DNA of 52,518 nt from Clostridia bacterium (GCA_900755895.1 CAAEIG010000216.1:1-52518); one strand, 5' to 3'; shown: positions 25,894 through 35,672, counted from the stretch's first letter. The notes: a model not told the origin generated them from the sequence alone. Program-made: numbers and translations.

Positions 25894-26937
25894 TTAAAAC
25901 GCCGGGGGAACAATCTGTAGGCCCGTGGTCTCTTCCAACCCAAAGCTCAGATTCATATTCTGGATCGCCTGGCCTGCTGCGCCTTTGACCATATTGTCAA
26001 TGGCAGAAATGGCGATAAAGGTGCCGGTGCGGCTGTCCACAAACAGGGACACATCGCAGAAATTGCTGTACCGTACATTCTTCACGTTGGCCACTTGGCC
26101 CTTTTCCAACAGCCGCACAAAGTACTCCCCATCGTACCGGCTGTGATAGGCGTCCCATAGCTGTTCCTCGGTGACGCCGGGCTTGAGCTTGGCATAGCAA
26201 GTTGCCAGGATTCCCCGGTTGATGGGTAGCAGGTGGGGCACAAAAGTGACCTTGATATCCTCGCCCGTCATCTTGGTGAGGGTCTGCTCAATCTCGGGGG
26301 TGTGGCGGTGATTGGCCACTTTATAGGCGGTGAAGCTCTCGTTGAGCTCGGGATAGTGGTTTGACTGGCTGGGCTTTCTTCCAGCACCAGTGACACCGGA
26401 CTTGCAATCAGCGATGATCCCTTGAGGCTCGATATACCCGGCCTCCAGAGCGGGCACCAGGGCCAGCGGCACCGCTGTGGTATAGCAGCCGGGGTTGGCA
26501 ATAATCTTCTTGCCTTTGATCTTCTCTCGGAAGAACTCCGGCAGGCCGTAGACAGCCTCCTCGTGAAGAGCCTTGTCCTTGTACTGGCCGCCGTACCATT
26601 CCTGATAGGCCGCTTCGCTCTCCAGGCGGAAATCAGCACCCATGTCGATGAACGTCTTTCCGGATTCGTGGCACTGAGCAGCTAGATCCTGGGACAAACC
26701 ATGGGGCAATGCGGCGAAGATCACGTCACTCTTTTCCACCACCTGATCTTGGGTCCCGCAGACCAGATCGCAGACCTGGCGGTAAGCCGGATACACTTCG
26801 CTGAGAGCCATGCCCTCAAAGCTTACAGAACTGATGGCGGCAAGCTCCGCCTGGGGGTGACCCAGGATCAGCCGGCAAATCTCACTGCCTGCATAACCAG
26901 TGGCTCCCACCACGCCAACTTTAATTGTATCCATCAT
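25894..26937 (-). CDS. argC: N-acetyl-gamma-glutamyl-phosphate reductase
   Basis: NADPH-dependent reduction of N-acetylglutamyl phosphate. The 347-residue protein has VGVVGATGYAGSEI and the catalytic cysteine in ANPGCYTTAVPL. ATG 26937 overlaps the argH stop codon as ATGA, with GGAGG inside argH, so the long upstream frame is discarded. Confidence 0.96.
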   Translation of the reverse strand: MMDTIKVGVVGATGYAGSEICRLILGHPQAELAAISSVSFEGMALSEVYPAYRQVCDLVCGTQDQVVEKSDVIFAALPHGLSQDLAAQCHESGKTFIDMGADFRLESEAAYQEWYGGQYKDKALHEEAVYGLPEFFREKIKGKKIIANPGCYTTAVPLALVPALEAGYIEPQGIIADCKSGVTGAGRKPSQSNHYPELNESFTAYKVANHRHTPEIEQTLTKMTGEDIKVTFVPHLLPINRGILATCYAKLKPGVTEEQLWDAYHSRYDGEYFVRLLEKGQVANVKNVRYSNFCDVSLFVDSRTGTFIAISAIDNMVKGAAGQAIQNMNLSFGLEETTGLQIVPPAF

Positions 26938-28319
26938 TCTTCGTCCTCCTCCACAAGCTGCAGCACACGCTTTGCCTGGACTTTTACATTTTCGGGAGCC
27001 GGGCCGCCCAGCACCTTCCGGCCTCCCACACACTTCTCCAGAGAGATGGCTTGATACACACCTTCATCGAAGCTGTCGCAGATGTTCTTATACTCCTCCA
27101 AAGGCAGGGTCTCCAGGGTGAGCCCCTTCTCAATGCACAGCGCTACCAGCTCCCCGGTGATCTTGTAGGCGTCCCGGAAGGGCAGGCCCTTCTCGGCAAC
27201 CAGGTAATCGGCGCAATCCGTGGCGTTGATGAAGCCTCCCGCTGCTGCAGCCCGCATCTTCTGCTCCTTGACGGTCATGGTCTCCACCATGGGGATGAGA
27301 GGAGTCAGACACAGCTTGATGGTGTCCACTGCGTCAAAGACAGCCTCCTTATCCTCCTGCATATCCTTGTTGTAGGCCAGGGGCAGTCCCTTCATCATGG
27401 AGAGCAGAGCCATCAGGTCACCAAAGACCCGGCCACTCTTACCACGGATCAGCTCCGCAATATCAGGGTTTTTCTTCTGGGGCATGATACTGGAACCGGT
27501 GGAGAAGGCATCGTCCAGCTCAATGAACTGGAACTCCCAGGAGCACCACAGCACCAGCTCTTCGCAGAACCGGGACAGGTGCACCATAATCAGCGAGGCA
27601 ACAAAGGCGATCTCCGCGCAGAAGTCCCGGTCAGAAACACCGTCCAGACTGTTCTGGCTCACTTGGGAGAAACCCAACAACTTAGCGGTGATAGTCCGGT
27701 CCAGGGGATAGGTGGTGCCTGCCAGGGCACCGCTGCCCAGGGGCATCACGTCCATGCGCTTCAAGGCATCGTCCAGACGGGACAGGTCCCTCAGCAGCAT
27801 CTCGGCATAGGCCATCAGATGGTGGCCGAAGGTGATGGGCTGGGCTCGCTGCATGTGAGTGTAGCCGGGCATCACTGTGGCGCTGTACTGGTCCGCCTTC
27901 TGGCAGAGAACCTTTACAAAGTCCTTCAACTGCGCTCTAATCCCTGCACAGTCCTTCCGCAGAGTCAGCCGAACATCCAGAGCCACCTGATCGTTCCGGC
28001 TGCGGGCTGTGTGAAGCCGCTTTCCTGCATCGCCGATGCGGGCAGTCAGCTCCCCTTCCACAAAGGTGTGGATATCTTCGGCGTCCGGATCAATGGCCAG
28101 CGCGCCGGAATCCAGATCTGCCAGGATCCCCTTTAATCCAGCGATGATCTTTTCGCTTTCGCTTTTGTCGATGATCCCGCACTCTCCCAGCATGGTTGCA
28201 TGGGCGATGCTGCCCTGGATGTCCTCGTGATACATCCGGCTATCCACAGAGATGCTGGAGTTAAAGTCGTTTGTCTTGGGGTCTGCTTCCTTCTGGAAGC
28301 GGCCTTTCCACAGTTTCAT
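26934..28319 (-). CDS. argH: Argininosuccinate lyase
   Basis: Splits argininosuccinate into arginine and fumarate. The 461-residue protein has the fumarase-superfamily signature GSSIMPQKKNPD. Its ATG overlaps the NUDIX stop codon by four bases, and its stop overlaps argC, giving a chain of coupled translation. Confidence 0.97.
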   Translation of the reverse strand: MKLWKGRFQKEADPKTNDFNSSISVDSRMYHEDIQGSIAHATMLGECGIIDKSESEKIIAGLKGILADLDSGALAIDPDAEDIHTFVEGELTARIGDAGKRLHTARSRNDQVALDVRLTLRKDCAGIRAQLKDFVKVLCQKADQYSATVMPGYTHMQRAQPITFGHHLMAYAEMLLRDLSRLDDALKRMDVMPLGSGALAGTTYPLDRTITAKLLGFSQVSQNSLDGVSDRDFCAEIAFVASLIMVHLSRFCEELVLWCSWEFQFIELDDAFSTGSSIMPQKKNPDIAELIRGKSGRVFGDLMALLSMMKGLPLAYNKDMQEDKEAVFDAVDTIKLCLTPLIPMVETMTVKEQKMRAAAAGGFINATDCADYLVAEKGLPFRDAYKITGELVALCIEKGLTLETLPLEEYKNICDSFDEGVYQAISLEKCVGGRKVLGGPAPENVKVQAKRVLQLVEEDEE

Positions 28320-28864
28320 TGCCCTTCGTCCTTTCCAAACAAATTGACGCCTTCACGGCCGATAAACTTCAAAAATTCAGCAAGATAGCCGTTTTTCAAA
28401 TGGGAGAACACGGAAGGAGACAGCTCTCCGGTTCTTTCTATCGCGGCCAGCTCCTCTGGAGTGACCCATTTGGCATCGCAGGTCTCTCCCGGCTGAAGCA
28501 CAAGGTGCTCGGGATGCTTTTCCAGCCGCAATCCGTAGTTCTTCCCTAGATAGTGACCGGAATAAGTTTCCCCCAGAAACACAAGCGCTTCCTTGGACAC
28601 TTTCACCCCGATCTCCTCATCAATCTCTCGGACAATGGCATCCAGAGGATCCTCCCCCGCCTGCACATGACCGGCAGTGTTCTCCCACTTACCAGGGGCA
28701 AAGTACTTTTCCGGACTGCGGCGGGTGAGAAGAATGTTGTTCTCACTGTCCTTGATCCAAACGCCTACGGCTAAACGGTACTCTCCCTCTCCCAAGGGAG
28801 CCCTTCTCTCCCGAACCGTCCCGGTGGGGTGACCCTGTGCGTTATAGATGTCTATCAGTTCCAT
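28316..28864 (-). CDS. NUDIX hydrolase
   Basis: A 182-residue Nudix enzyme with the box running from GHVQAG through REIDEEIGV at about 64-86. The N-terminal MELIDIYNAQG and layout resemble the isopentenyl-diphosphate isomerase-like Nudix group. Its substrate is unknown. It sits between argG and argH and overlaps argH by four bases; Nudix genes are not a standard part of arginine operons. Confidence 0.88.
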   Translation of the reverse strand: MELIDIYNAQGHPTGTVRERRAPLGEGEYRLAVGVWIKDSENNILLTRRSPEKYFAPGKWENTAGHVQAGEDPLDAIVREIDEEIGVKVSKEALVFLGETYSGHYLGKNYGLRLEKHPEHLVLQPGETCDAKWVTPEELAAIERTGELSPSVFSHLKNGYLAEFLKFIGREGVNLFGKDEGQ

Positions 28865-28889
28865 AAAACCCTCCCGGAGAAACAGGAAA

Positions 28890-28910
28890 GGGCAGACGTC
28901 CCGTCCGCCC
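28890..28910 (-). terminator. Weak hairpin between argG and the NUDIX gene
   Basis: GGGCGGACG pairs with CGTCTGCCC (one G-U pair, 3-base loop) followed by TTTCCTGTTT on the minus strand. It may attenuate rather than end the operon. Confidence 0.45.
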
Positions 28911-28947
28911 TGACCCTGTGCTTCCAGCCGCTCTGCGGCAGGGATGT

Positions 28948-30174
28948 TTATTTGTCGTAAGTCAGGCCCTTCTTTGCCTGAACCTTGATGGGCAAACCGA
29001 ACAGGTTGATGAACCCAGCGGAATCCGCCTGATTGTAAACCTCATCCTCGTCGAAGGTGGCGATCTCTTCATCATAGAGAGAATAGGGAGCGGTGACGCC
29101 AGCGTCGATGATGTTGCCCTTGTACAGCTTCAGCTTCACATCGCCGGTGACAGTCTCCTGAGTGGAGTCCACAAAAGCGGACAGAGCCTGGCGCAGGGGA
29201 GTGTACCACTGGCCGTTGTACACCAGATCTGCAAACTTCAGAGCAATCTGCTGCTTGTAGTGATAGGTTTCCTTATCCAAGCAGAGCTCCTCCAGCTTGT
29301 TGTGAGCGTGGTAGAGGATGGTGCCTCCGGGAGTCTCATAGACACCGCGGGACTTCATACCCACCAAACGGTTCTCGATGATATCTGCCAGGCCAATGCC
29401 GTTCTTGCCGCCCAACTCGTTGAGCTTAGCCACCATATCAGTGCCGGAGAGGGTCTCGCCGTTGAGCTGAGTGGGAACGCCCTTCTCAAAGTGCAGGGTG
29501 ATGTAGGTGGGCTCGTCGGGAGCCTGCTCAGGGGACACGCCCAACTCCAGGAACCCGGGCTTGTTGTACTGGGGCTCGTTAGCGGGATCTTCCAGATCCA
29601 GACCCTCGTGGGACAGATGCCACAGGTTCTTGTCCTTGGAGTAGTTGGTCTCACGGCTGATCTTCAGAGGGATATTGTGAGCCTCGGCGTACTCGATCTC
29701 TTCCTCACGGGACTTGATATCCCAAATACGCCAGGGAGCGATGATCTTCATGTCGGGAGCATAGGCCTTGATAGCCAGCTCGAAACGGACCTGGTCGTTG
29801 CCCTTGCCAGTGCAGCCGTGGCAGATGGCGTCGGCGCCCTCTTTCTTAGCGATTTCCACAATGCCCTTGGCAATGATGGGACGGGCAAAGGAGGTACCCA
29901 GCAGATACTTGTTCTCATAGACGGCCCCAGCCTTCACAGTGGGGTAAACGTAATCCTGGATGAATTCCTCTTTCAGATCCAGCACGTACAGCTTGGAAGC
30001 TCCGGTCTTCTTGGCCTTTTCCTCCAGGCCGTCCAGTTCGGTGCCCTGGCCCACGTCGCCGGAAACAGCGATGACTTCGCAGTTGTTGTAGTTTTCCTTC
30101 AGCCAGGGGATGATGATGGAGGTATCCAGTCCACCGGAGTAGGCCAGCACTACCTTTTTGATCTCGTTTGCCAT
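28948..30174 (-). CDS. argG: Argininosuccinate synthase
   Basis: Joins citrulline and aspartate using ATP. The 408-residue protein has the PP-loop AYSGGLDTSIIIPWL and ICHGCTGKGNDQVRFE. First gene of the operon; start ATG follows GGAAGGGA. Regulated by an ArgR box upstream of its promoter. Confidence 0.97.
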   Translation of the reverse strand: MANEIKKVVLAYSGGLDTSIIIPWLKENYNNCEVIAVSGDVGQGTELDGLEEKAKKTGASKLYVLDLKEEFIQDYVYPTVKAGAVYENKYLLGTSFARPIIAKGIVEIAKKEGADAICHGCTGKGNDQVRFELAIKAYAPDMKIIAPWRIWDIKSREEEIEYAEAHNIPLKISRETNYSKDKNLWHLSHEGLDLEDPANEPQYNKPGFLELGVSPEQAPDEPTYITLHFEKGVPTQLNGETLSGTDMVAKLNELGGKNGIGLADIIENRLVGMKSRGVYETPGGTILYHAHNKLEELCLDKETYHYKQQIALKFADLVYNGQWYTPLRQALSAFVDSTQETVTGDVKLKLYKGNIIDAGVTAPYSLYDEEIATFDEDEVYNQADSAGFINLFGLPIKVQAKKGLTYDK

Positions 30175-30235
30175 GATGGGTCCCTTCCTTTTTTATACTC
30201 AATTTTCATTTTCCGTTTGTTTTGGAACACTTGCT

Positions 30236-30263
30236 ATTATACACCCATCTTTGAAAAAATCAA
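30236..30263 (-). promoter_or_regulatory. argG operon promoter
   Basis: TTGATT (30258-30263) and TATAAT (30236-30241) are 16 bases apart on the minus strand, about 60 bases before the argG start codon. Confidence 0.7.
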
Positions 30264-30272
30264 GCCCCTTTT

Positions 30273-30286
30273 TGCATATTTATTCA
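30273..30286 (-). promoter_or_regulatory. ARG box, ArgR binding site
   Basis: On the minus strand the 14-mer TGAATAAATATGCA differs by one base from the ARG box consensus TGAATNNNNATTCA. It lies just upstream of the -35 box of argG. ArgR/AhrC control of the operon is inferred; no argR gene is in the window. Confidence 0.7.
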
Positions 30287-30417
30287 TTCTTTTTGCAAGA
30301 AAGAAGGGGCAACAGCGTCATTTATCCGCCATTACCCCTTTTTATATACTAAATTATACAAGCTTTTCTGACAAAAGCGTCTTTTGGCCATCCTTTTTGC
30401 CGAGAATATGCAAGGAA

Positions 30418-31167
30418 TTATGCAACCGGCTTTTCTGTGCTGCCCTTGGCCAGCTTTTGAGCGGACTCCCGCTCCTGTTCCTTTTTCTGGTGATGCTGGG
30501 TGATCTTCCGATAGGCCAGAACTCCAACGCCGCTGATCAGCGCTGTGACCACAAACACAATCACGGCAAAGAGATAGTTCTGCGTCCCCAAAGCGTCTCC
30601 CCCAATGGTGGAGGTGATCACCGACGGAATCCGGGCCACTGTGGCAATCAGCACCCAAGTGCGAAGACGCATGGGGGTCAACCCTACAATATAGGTCAAC
30701 ACATCCTTGGGCGTGCCGGGAATAAAAAAGAGAAGGAACGCAATCAGATTCAACCTGTGAGTGTTCTGCAAAAACTTCAAAGAATGGATTTTCTCCTCCG
30801 TCACAAACAATGTGACAAACTTCATCCCGTACCGCTTGACAATCAAGAAAATTGCCATGCTGCTCAAAGTGGTGGCCAAGATACACAACAGAGTGCCCTC
30901 AACGGCGCCAAAAGCATACCCGGCTCCAATCTCCAAGGGTTCCCCTGGAATGATGGCCACAAACACCTGGAACATCACCATGCCTATGAAAGCCAGACGT
31001 CCCCAGACTCCACTGCTGTCCACCCATTCCCGGAACTGCTCCGGCTCGGAAACAAACTGCAGCATGGGTTTCCCCACAAACCAAAACACCACGATCATAA
31101 AGACGATTACGAGTCCCAATCCAGCCAGGGCCACCGCCCGCTTTCTCCTCTGTTCCTTTTTTTCCAT
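30418..31167 (-). CDS. VTT-domain (TVP38/TMEM64, DedA-like) membrane protein
   Basis: A 249-residue integral membrane protein with about six hydrophobic segments. The VTT core is visible in IIPGEPLEIGAGYAFG and LLFFIPGTPKDVLTYIVGL, two re-entrant half-motifs typical of the family. Related proteins move lipids or lipid carriers across membranes; the substrate here is unknown. ATG 31167 is chosen for AAGGGG upstream. The C-terminus is a charged tail. It diverges from the ECF sigma gene. Confidence 0.88.
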   Translation of the reverse strand: MEKKEQRRKRAVALAGLGLVIVFMIVVFWFVGKPMLQFVSEPEQFREWVDSSGVWGRLAFIGMVMFQVFVAIIPGEPLEIGAGYAFGAVEGTLLCILATTLSSMAIFLIVKRYGMKFVTLFVTEEKIHSLKFLQNTHRLNLIAFLLFFIPGTPKDVLTYIVGLTPMRLRTWVLIATVARIPSVITSTIGGDALGTQNYLFAVIVFVVTALISGVGVLAYRKITQHHQKKEQERESAQKLAKGSTEKPVA

Positions 31168-31361
31168 AAAGATGGTCCCCTTCTTTTTGGATCCTGCCAG
31201 TTTTCTAGCCATTTTTCTAATCTTAGTATAGTATAGGAAAGGAGAACCAAAAAAACATCAACAAACAATGAACATTTTCCTTACAAAAAAGAGAAAAAAC
31301 TCCGCCGCACTGTAAGATCTTGGCAGGAATCCGTAGAGTATAGATGAAGGGAGTGATGGAG

Positions 31362-31916
31362 ATGAACGACCGGGAGATCGTCCAGCTGTTTTGGCAGCGA
31401 GCGCCCGGAGCAGTGGACGCTGTGGAGGAGGCGTATGGGTATCAGCTCCGGCAGCTGGCAGAAAATCTGCTGGGCCCTCAAGATGCGGAAGAGTGCGTCA
31501 ATGACGCTTACCTTGCATTGTGGGACAGCATCCCACCTGCCGAACCCAGTCCGCTTCTTCCCTATGCCCTGCGGGTAGTGCGCAACCTATGTCTGAAACG
31601 CTACCACTACAACACCGCCAAAAAACGAAACTCTCAGCTGGATGTGGCCTACTGGGAACTGGAGGGCTGTTTAGCCGACACCTCCACCCCGGAGGAGCAT
31701 CAGGACTTGGAGGAACTCAAAGGTGCCATCGAGGGTTTTCTGAGGGAGCTTTCCCAACGGGACAGGCAGCTGTTTTTGGGCCGGTACTGGTACGCCTGTT
31801 CCCACAAGGAGCTGGCAGTCCGCTTGGGCATGACGGAAAACAACACTGCTGTGCGGCTTTCCCGGTTGCGGGACAAGCTGAGAAAACACCTTTTGAAAAA
31901 GGGGGTACTCACATGA
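31362..31916 (+). CDS. ECF-type RNA polymerase sigma factor
   Basis: A 184-residue sigma-70 family protein with region 2 (LLGPQDAEECVNDAYLALWDSI) and region 4 (CSHKELAVRLGMTENNTAVRLSRLRDKL). Start is ATG 31362 or ATG 31356, both served by AAGGGAG. Its stop codon overlaps the next gene as ATGA. Such a pairing means the downstream membrane protein is probably its anti-sigma or sensor partner. I could not define its own promoter. Confidence 0.9.
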   Translation: MNDREIVQLFWQRAPGAVDAVEEAYGYQLRQLAENLLGPQDAEECVNDAYLALWDSIPPAEPSPLLPYALRVVRNLCLKRYHYNTAKKRNSQLDVAYWELEGCLADTSTPEEHQDLEELKGAIEGFLRELSQRDRQLFLGRYWYACSHKELAVRLGMTENNTAVRLSRLRDKLRKHLLKKGVLT

Positions 31917-34300
31917 AAGCAAAAGACCTGCTTCAGGCCATGAACGACATCGACCCCAAACTGCTGGAAGGCACCGAACCCTGGGGCGAACCCGCCAAGA
32001 GGCTCCACCGTCCCCCCTGGGTCGTGGCGGTGGCCGCCGGTTTGGTGCTGTGTGTGGCACTGGGCGCCGGCGCGCTGATGATGAAAAGTGGCGTAGGGAT
32101 TTTCTCCGCCAACGAAGGAGAACAAGGAACCGCCTCTCCCCTGACAGTCACTGCCTATAGCGATCTGCCGGACCTGGAGTTTGCCGTAAACGACACGGGA
32201 GAAATGCAGGAGACAGGAGTACTCTATGAGGAGGGCGTCACCCATCGCTCTCTGACCCTGGACGAGCTGGACTACCTACGGAACCAGCCGGGGCTCTCCT
32301 GGATGCAGGGCTACTACCTGCTTGGAAACGGTTTGATGGACGCCCAGGGCAATGTAATCCTGCTTCAGGTGATGGGGTATGCCCCCGCTGTGGTGGAGGC
32401 TGACCCGGAACTCTTTCCTATGAACCAGGCCCCAGCATTTTTGCTGGAGTTGGCTCCCAGGCAGAACGGCACCGACGTGGCAGACCTGCTGGAATTTTTA
32501 TCAGAGCCCAATAACCAGGTGGAGGGCGTGGGCGTCCGGGCAGGCCGGATCCCCCTGGAGGACACCGCCATAAATGGGGTCACTGGGTCAACCAAACCGG
32601 TTACCGCCCAGCTGTACTGCACCCAGTACACCCTGGAGAATCTACAGGTGGGAATGATCGCCGTCTCTTCCACCGATGATAACGGTTCCACCGCCGAAGA
32701 GGCTGAGAAATTGGCGGAAACAGCCGTGGGCTTGGGTATCTCCCAATCTATGGAGATTGATCAGATCTCTGCGGAGCCCCTGGGGGACGACACTCCCAAC
32801 CTCAGCTATGGCGATTCCTACCACCTCATTATGCTTGGACCCCAAGGGGCGCCGGCTCCCCTGGACTTTGCCCCTTACACGGTGGAGACACAGGAGAATT
32901 ACGGCAGTTACGAAGAATTCCTGGAGGCCATCCGATCCAACTTTCCCGAAGCCCTCGAAACCGGAGAAGTCCCGGAGGGAACCACCAGTGAAAAGCTGAC
33001 GAACGAGGAAATCGCCTCTATCTGGGACGGGAAAGTCCCCTGGGATGAAGACATTCCTGTGGAGGGCTGGGCAAACTATGACAAAGACGGCCACCTGGAA
33101 GAAATCTATATCTACGGCGGTACCGACCAAGAGAATCAAGCCATTGGCAGCGAGTTCCTTGTCACCCTGAAGCTCGGCTCCCTGGATTGGGATGCCATCT
33201 GCGCCAAGGAGCTGAGCTATGACATCATCACAGAGCCCAACAACACGGTAGCTGGGCAAAGCGTGTACGCCGTGACTACCACCATTGAGGAATCCTATGT
33301 AGACCCCGAAACCGATGAAACCGTAGACGCGGGAGATCTCACCTCCTACAAAGCCTCCTTCCAGGTGGAGAGCCCCTCCCAAGTGGCGGTATCGGTTTAC
33401 GGCTACGCCCGTGGATCCGCCAGCGAGGATCCCACTCCTGAGGAGATTCAAGCCGAGGCCTTAGCCCAGGAGGAAGCCCAAGCATTGGTGGAGTCCGTGG
33501 TGGGTCACAGCCTGTACTACTGGATCTCTCTGGGCCATCTGTATATGCAGGAAGCCGAAACAGCGTCCTCCCAGACCGAGGAGAGTCAGGAAAGCTCTTC
33601 CCTGCAGGCAGCATCTTCCCAGCCGGAGACGCCGGAACAGCCATCGGTCTTTCAAGAGGAATCCCCACTGGATTTGAGCTTTACCGTACGCCCCAATGAG
33701 GACGAGACTTTCTCCAATGTGTGGAACACTTTCACCACCCTCTACTTGGAACCTCAAAACTTAGCGGCTCACGGTGCTGAACCCGACTACGAACTCAGTG
33801 AGGAGGAACTGCGCTCCATCTGGGGCGGGGAGCTTCCCTGGGAAGGGATGCTCACGGAAAATGACACGGTGACAGCCTATGGCTACTTCTCCGAAGACGG
33901 GGAGCTGATTAAGGTCTATGTGGGAGGGCACCGGGACAACCCGGAAAGTCCCACAACGGAAGCTTACCAGCTATTCTCCGTAAGCCTATACAATATGGAA
34001 CTCACCGGTCAGTGGGGCCAGGACGCCAAGGAGATGCTGGCTCTGGCAGACAGCCAGTTCCAGAGTGTGGATATTGCCACCCAACAGATTGCCAGCACCC
34101 AGGACTACGATGACGGCAGCTCCATGGACTTCACCGTCTACAGCGCCGGATTCGTGCCCGCAGCAGGGCCAACCCTGATGGTGGTGGACGGCTTCCACAG
34201 CCCTGTGGCCTTCACCCAGGGGGAGGCGCAATCCTTTGTGAACCTGGTGACAGAAGCCTCCCTTTTGAATGGTGTCACATTGGAGAGTGTGAGCGATTGA
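31913..34300 (+). CDS. Large membrane-anchored partner of the ECF sigma factor, three extracellular repeats
   Basis: A 795-residue protein: short cytoplasmic part with LLQAMNDIDPKLLEG (about 5-19), one membrane segment at about 39-60, then some 730 extracellular residues. Three diverged repeats are visible. Each ends in EAEKLAETAVG, EAQALVESVVG or EAQSFVNLVTE; the second and third contain EEIASIWDGKVPW (about 365) and EELRSIWGGELPW (about 628). A Ser/Glu/Gln-rich linker (about 545-585) separates repeats two and three. Short cytoplasmic motifs like this accompany ECF sigma genes in Clostridia; no zinc-binding anti-sigma motif is seen. The sensed signal is unknown. Confidence 0.85.
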   Translation: MKAKDLLQAMNDIDPKLLEGTEPWGEPAKRLHRPPWVVAVAAGLVLCVALGAGALMMKSGVGIFSANEGEQGTASPLTVTAYSDLPDLEFAVNDTGEMQETGVLYEEGVTHRSLTLDELDYLRNQPGLSWMQGYYLLGNGLMDAQGNVILLQVMGYAPAVVEADPELFPMNQAPAFLLELAPRQNGTDVADLLEFLSEPNNQVEGVGVRAGRIPLEDTAINGVTGSTKPVTAQLYCTQYTLENLQVGMIAVSSTDDNGSTAEEAEKLAETAVGLGISQSMEIDQISAEPLGDDTPNLSYGDSYHLIMLGPQGAPAPLDFAPYTVETQENYGSYEEFLEAIRSNFPEALETGEVPEGTTSEKLTNEEIASIWDGKVPWDEDIPVEGWANYDKDGHLEEIYIYGGTDQENQAIGSEFLVTLKLGSLDWDAICAKELSYDIITEPNNTVAGQSVYAVTTTIEESYVDPETDETVDAGDLTSYKASFQVESPSQVAVSVYGYARGSASEDPTPEEIQAEALAQEEAQALVESVVGHSLYYWISLGHLYMQEAETASSQTEESQESSSLQAASSQPETPEQPSVFQEESPLDLSFTVRPNEDETFSNVWNTFTTLYLEPQNLAAHGAEPDYELSEEELRSIWGGELPWEGMLTENDTVTAYGYFSEDGELIKVYVGGHRDNPESPTTEAYQLFSVSLYNMELTGQWGQDAKEMLALADSQFQSVDIATQQIASTQDYDDGSSMDFTVYSAGFVPAAGPTLMVVDGFHSPVAFTQGEAQSFVNLVTEASLLNGVTLESVSD

Positions 34301-34357
34301 CCAGCACCAAACGCACTCAACCACTCTAACCAAACTGTGAAAAAGAAACTTGACGAA

Positions 34358-34391
34358 AAAACCTCCCCCGGTACCCACCGAGGGAGGTTTT
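34358..34391. terminator. Bidirectional terminator
   Basis: AAAACCTCCC and GGGAGGTTTT enclose an inner CGGT/ACCG stem. It separates the sigma partner gene from the convergent hflX. Confidence 0.9.
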
Positions 34392-34396
34392 CGCAT

Positions 34397-35641
34397 TTAT
34401 TGGATTTCATACTCCTTCACCAGAGCATACAGCCTTTCATCCACCTGAGCGGAAAGCCGCAGCCCCTCGGGGACATATTCCTCTGAGAGCACAGCGCCCT
34501 CCTCCCGAAGCTTCGCCGCCAGCCCCGTCTTGGAAAACGGCAGCAGCACTTCCACGGTGAAAGTCTTCTCTGGCAAATTCTCCTCAATCGCTGCCAAAAG
34601 AGCATCAATCCCATCGCCGTTCAAGGCGCTGATACGCACTGCTCCCGGCAGTCTGGGGGCCAACTGAGGATCTGCTACTGCATCCCACTTGTTGAGCACT
34701 GGGATAATGGGGTGTCCGGCAGCGCCCAACTCCACCAGCAGCTGCTGAGTCACCTCCAGATGCTCCCTGGCCTCGGAACTGGCTGCATCGCAGACATTCA
34801 AAAGAATATCCGCCGTGGCGGCCTGCTCCAAAGTGGATTTGAACGCCTCCACCAGGTGGTGGGGCAATCGCCGGATCAATCCGACCGTGTCAATGAGCAT
34901 CACCGTTTTACCGCAAGGCAACTTTAATGCCCGAGCTGTGGGGTCCAGGGTAGCGAACAGCTTATCCTCCGCCAACACACCAGCCTGGGTGAGCCGATTC
35001 ATCAACGTACTCTTTCCGGCGTTGGTGTAGCCCACCAACGCCACTGTGACTGTCCCGTCCTTCTTCCGTCGCCGCTGGGTGACGCCGCGAGCCGCCTCCA
35101 CATCTTTGAGCTGTTCCTTCAAGGAGCCAATCCGCCGCCGGATGTGCCGCCTGTCCGTCTCCAGCTTTGTCTCGCCAGGACCTCTTGTACCGATGCCGCC
35201 TCCCAGACGGGACATTGCAGTACCCTGACCGGAAAGCCTTGGCAGCAAATAGCGCAGCTGGGCAAGCTCCACCTGGAGCTTGCCCTCTTTGCTTCTGGCC
35301 CGCTGGGCGAAAATATCAAGGATCAGGGTGGTGCGGTCGATCACCCGCACACCGCAGTCCCCTTCCAGATTGCGAATTTGGGTGGGAGTCAACTCCCGGT
35401 CAAAAATCAGCAGGTCAATGTCCTCCTGCTGGCAAATCTGCGCCGCCTGTTCCACCATACCGGAACCTATACAGGTGGCGGTATCGGGCGCGGGCCTCTT
35501 CTGTGTCAGAGTAAGCGCTGGCTCTGCACCAGCAGTGCGCGTCAACTCCTCCAACTCCCGCAGTGAGCTCTCCGCATCATACTCCCCCGTATCCAAGGAA
35601 ACAAGCAGAGCCCGCTGGGGTTTGGTCTCGTTTTCATACAT
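34397..35641 (-). CDS. hflX: GTPase HflX
   Basis: Ribosome-associated GTPase that splits stalled or heat-damaged 70S ribosomes. The 414-residue protein has the N-terminal HflX domain, the glycine-rich GGGIGTRGPGETKLE, and G motifs GYTNAGKSTL, DTVGLIRRLP and NKWD. It has its own promoter, so it is not part of the phage-like cluster upstream. Confidence 0.96.
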   Translation of the reverse strand: MYENETKPQRALLVSLDTGEYDAESSLRELEELTRTAGAEPALTLTQKRPAPDTATCIGSGMVEQAAQICQQEDIDLLIFDRELTPTQIRNLEGDCGVRVIDRTTLILDIFAQRARSKEGKLQVELAQLRYLLPRLSGQGTAMSRLGGGIGTRGPGETKLETDRRHIRRRIGSLKEQLKDVEAARGVTQRRRKKDGTVTVALVGYTNAGKSTLMNRLTQAGVLAEDKLFATLDPTARALKLPCGKTVMLIDTVGLIRRLPHHLVEAFKSTLEQAATADILLNVCDAASSEAREHLEVTQQLLVELGAAGHPIIPVLNKWDAVADPQLAPRLPGAVRISALNGDGIDALLAAIEENLPEKTFTVEVLLPFSKTGLAAKLREEGAVLSEEYVPEGLRLSAQVDERLYALVKEYEIQ

Positions 35642-35672
35642 GGCAGCGTCCTCCCGTCTTTATGCTGCCACT

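Noticed and set aside
30175..30235. Possible T-box or riboswitch in the argG leader
   Set aside because: The leader is too short for a T-box and shows no T-box motif or terminator/antiterminator pair; ArgR control explains it better.
28918..31236. Plus-strand frame of 772 codons
   Set aside because: It lies opposite argG and the VTT gene, crosses their promoters and the ArgR box, and its translation matches no protein pattern.
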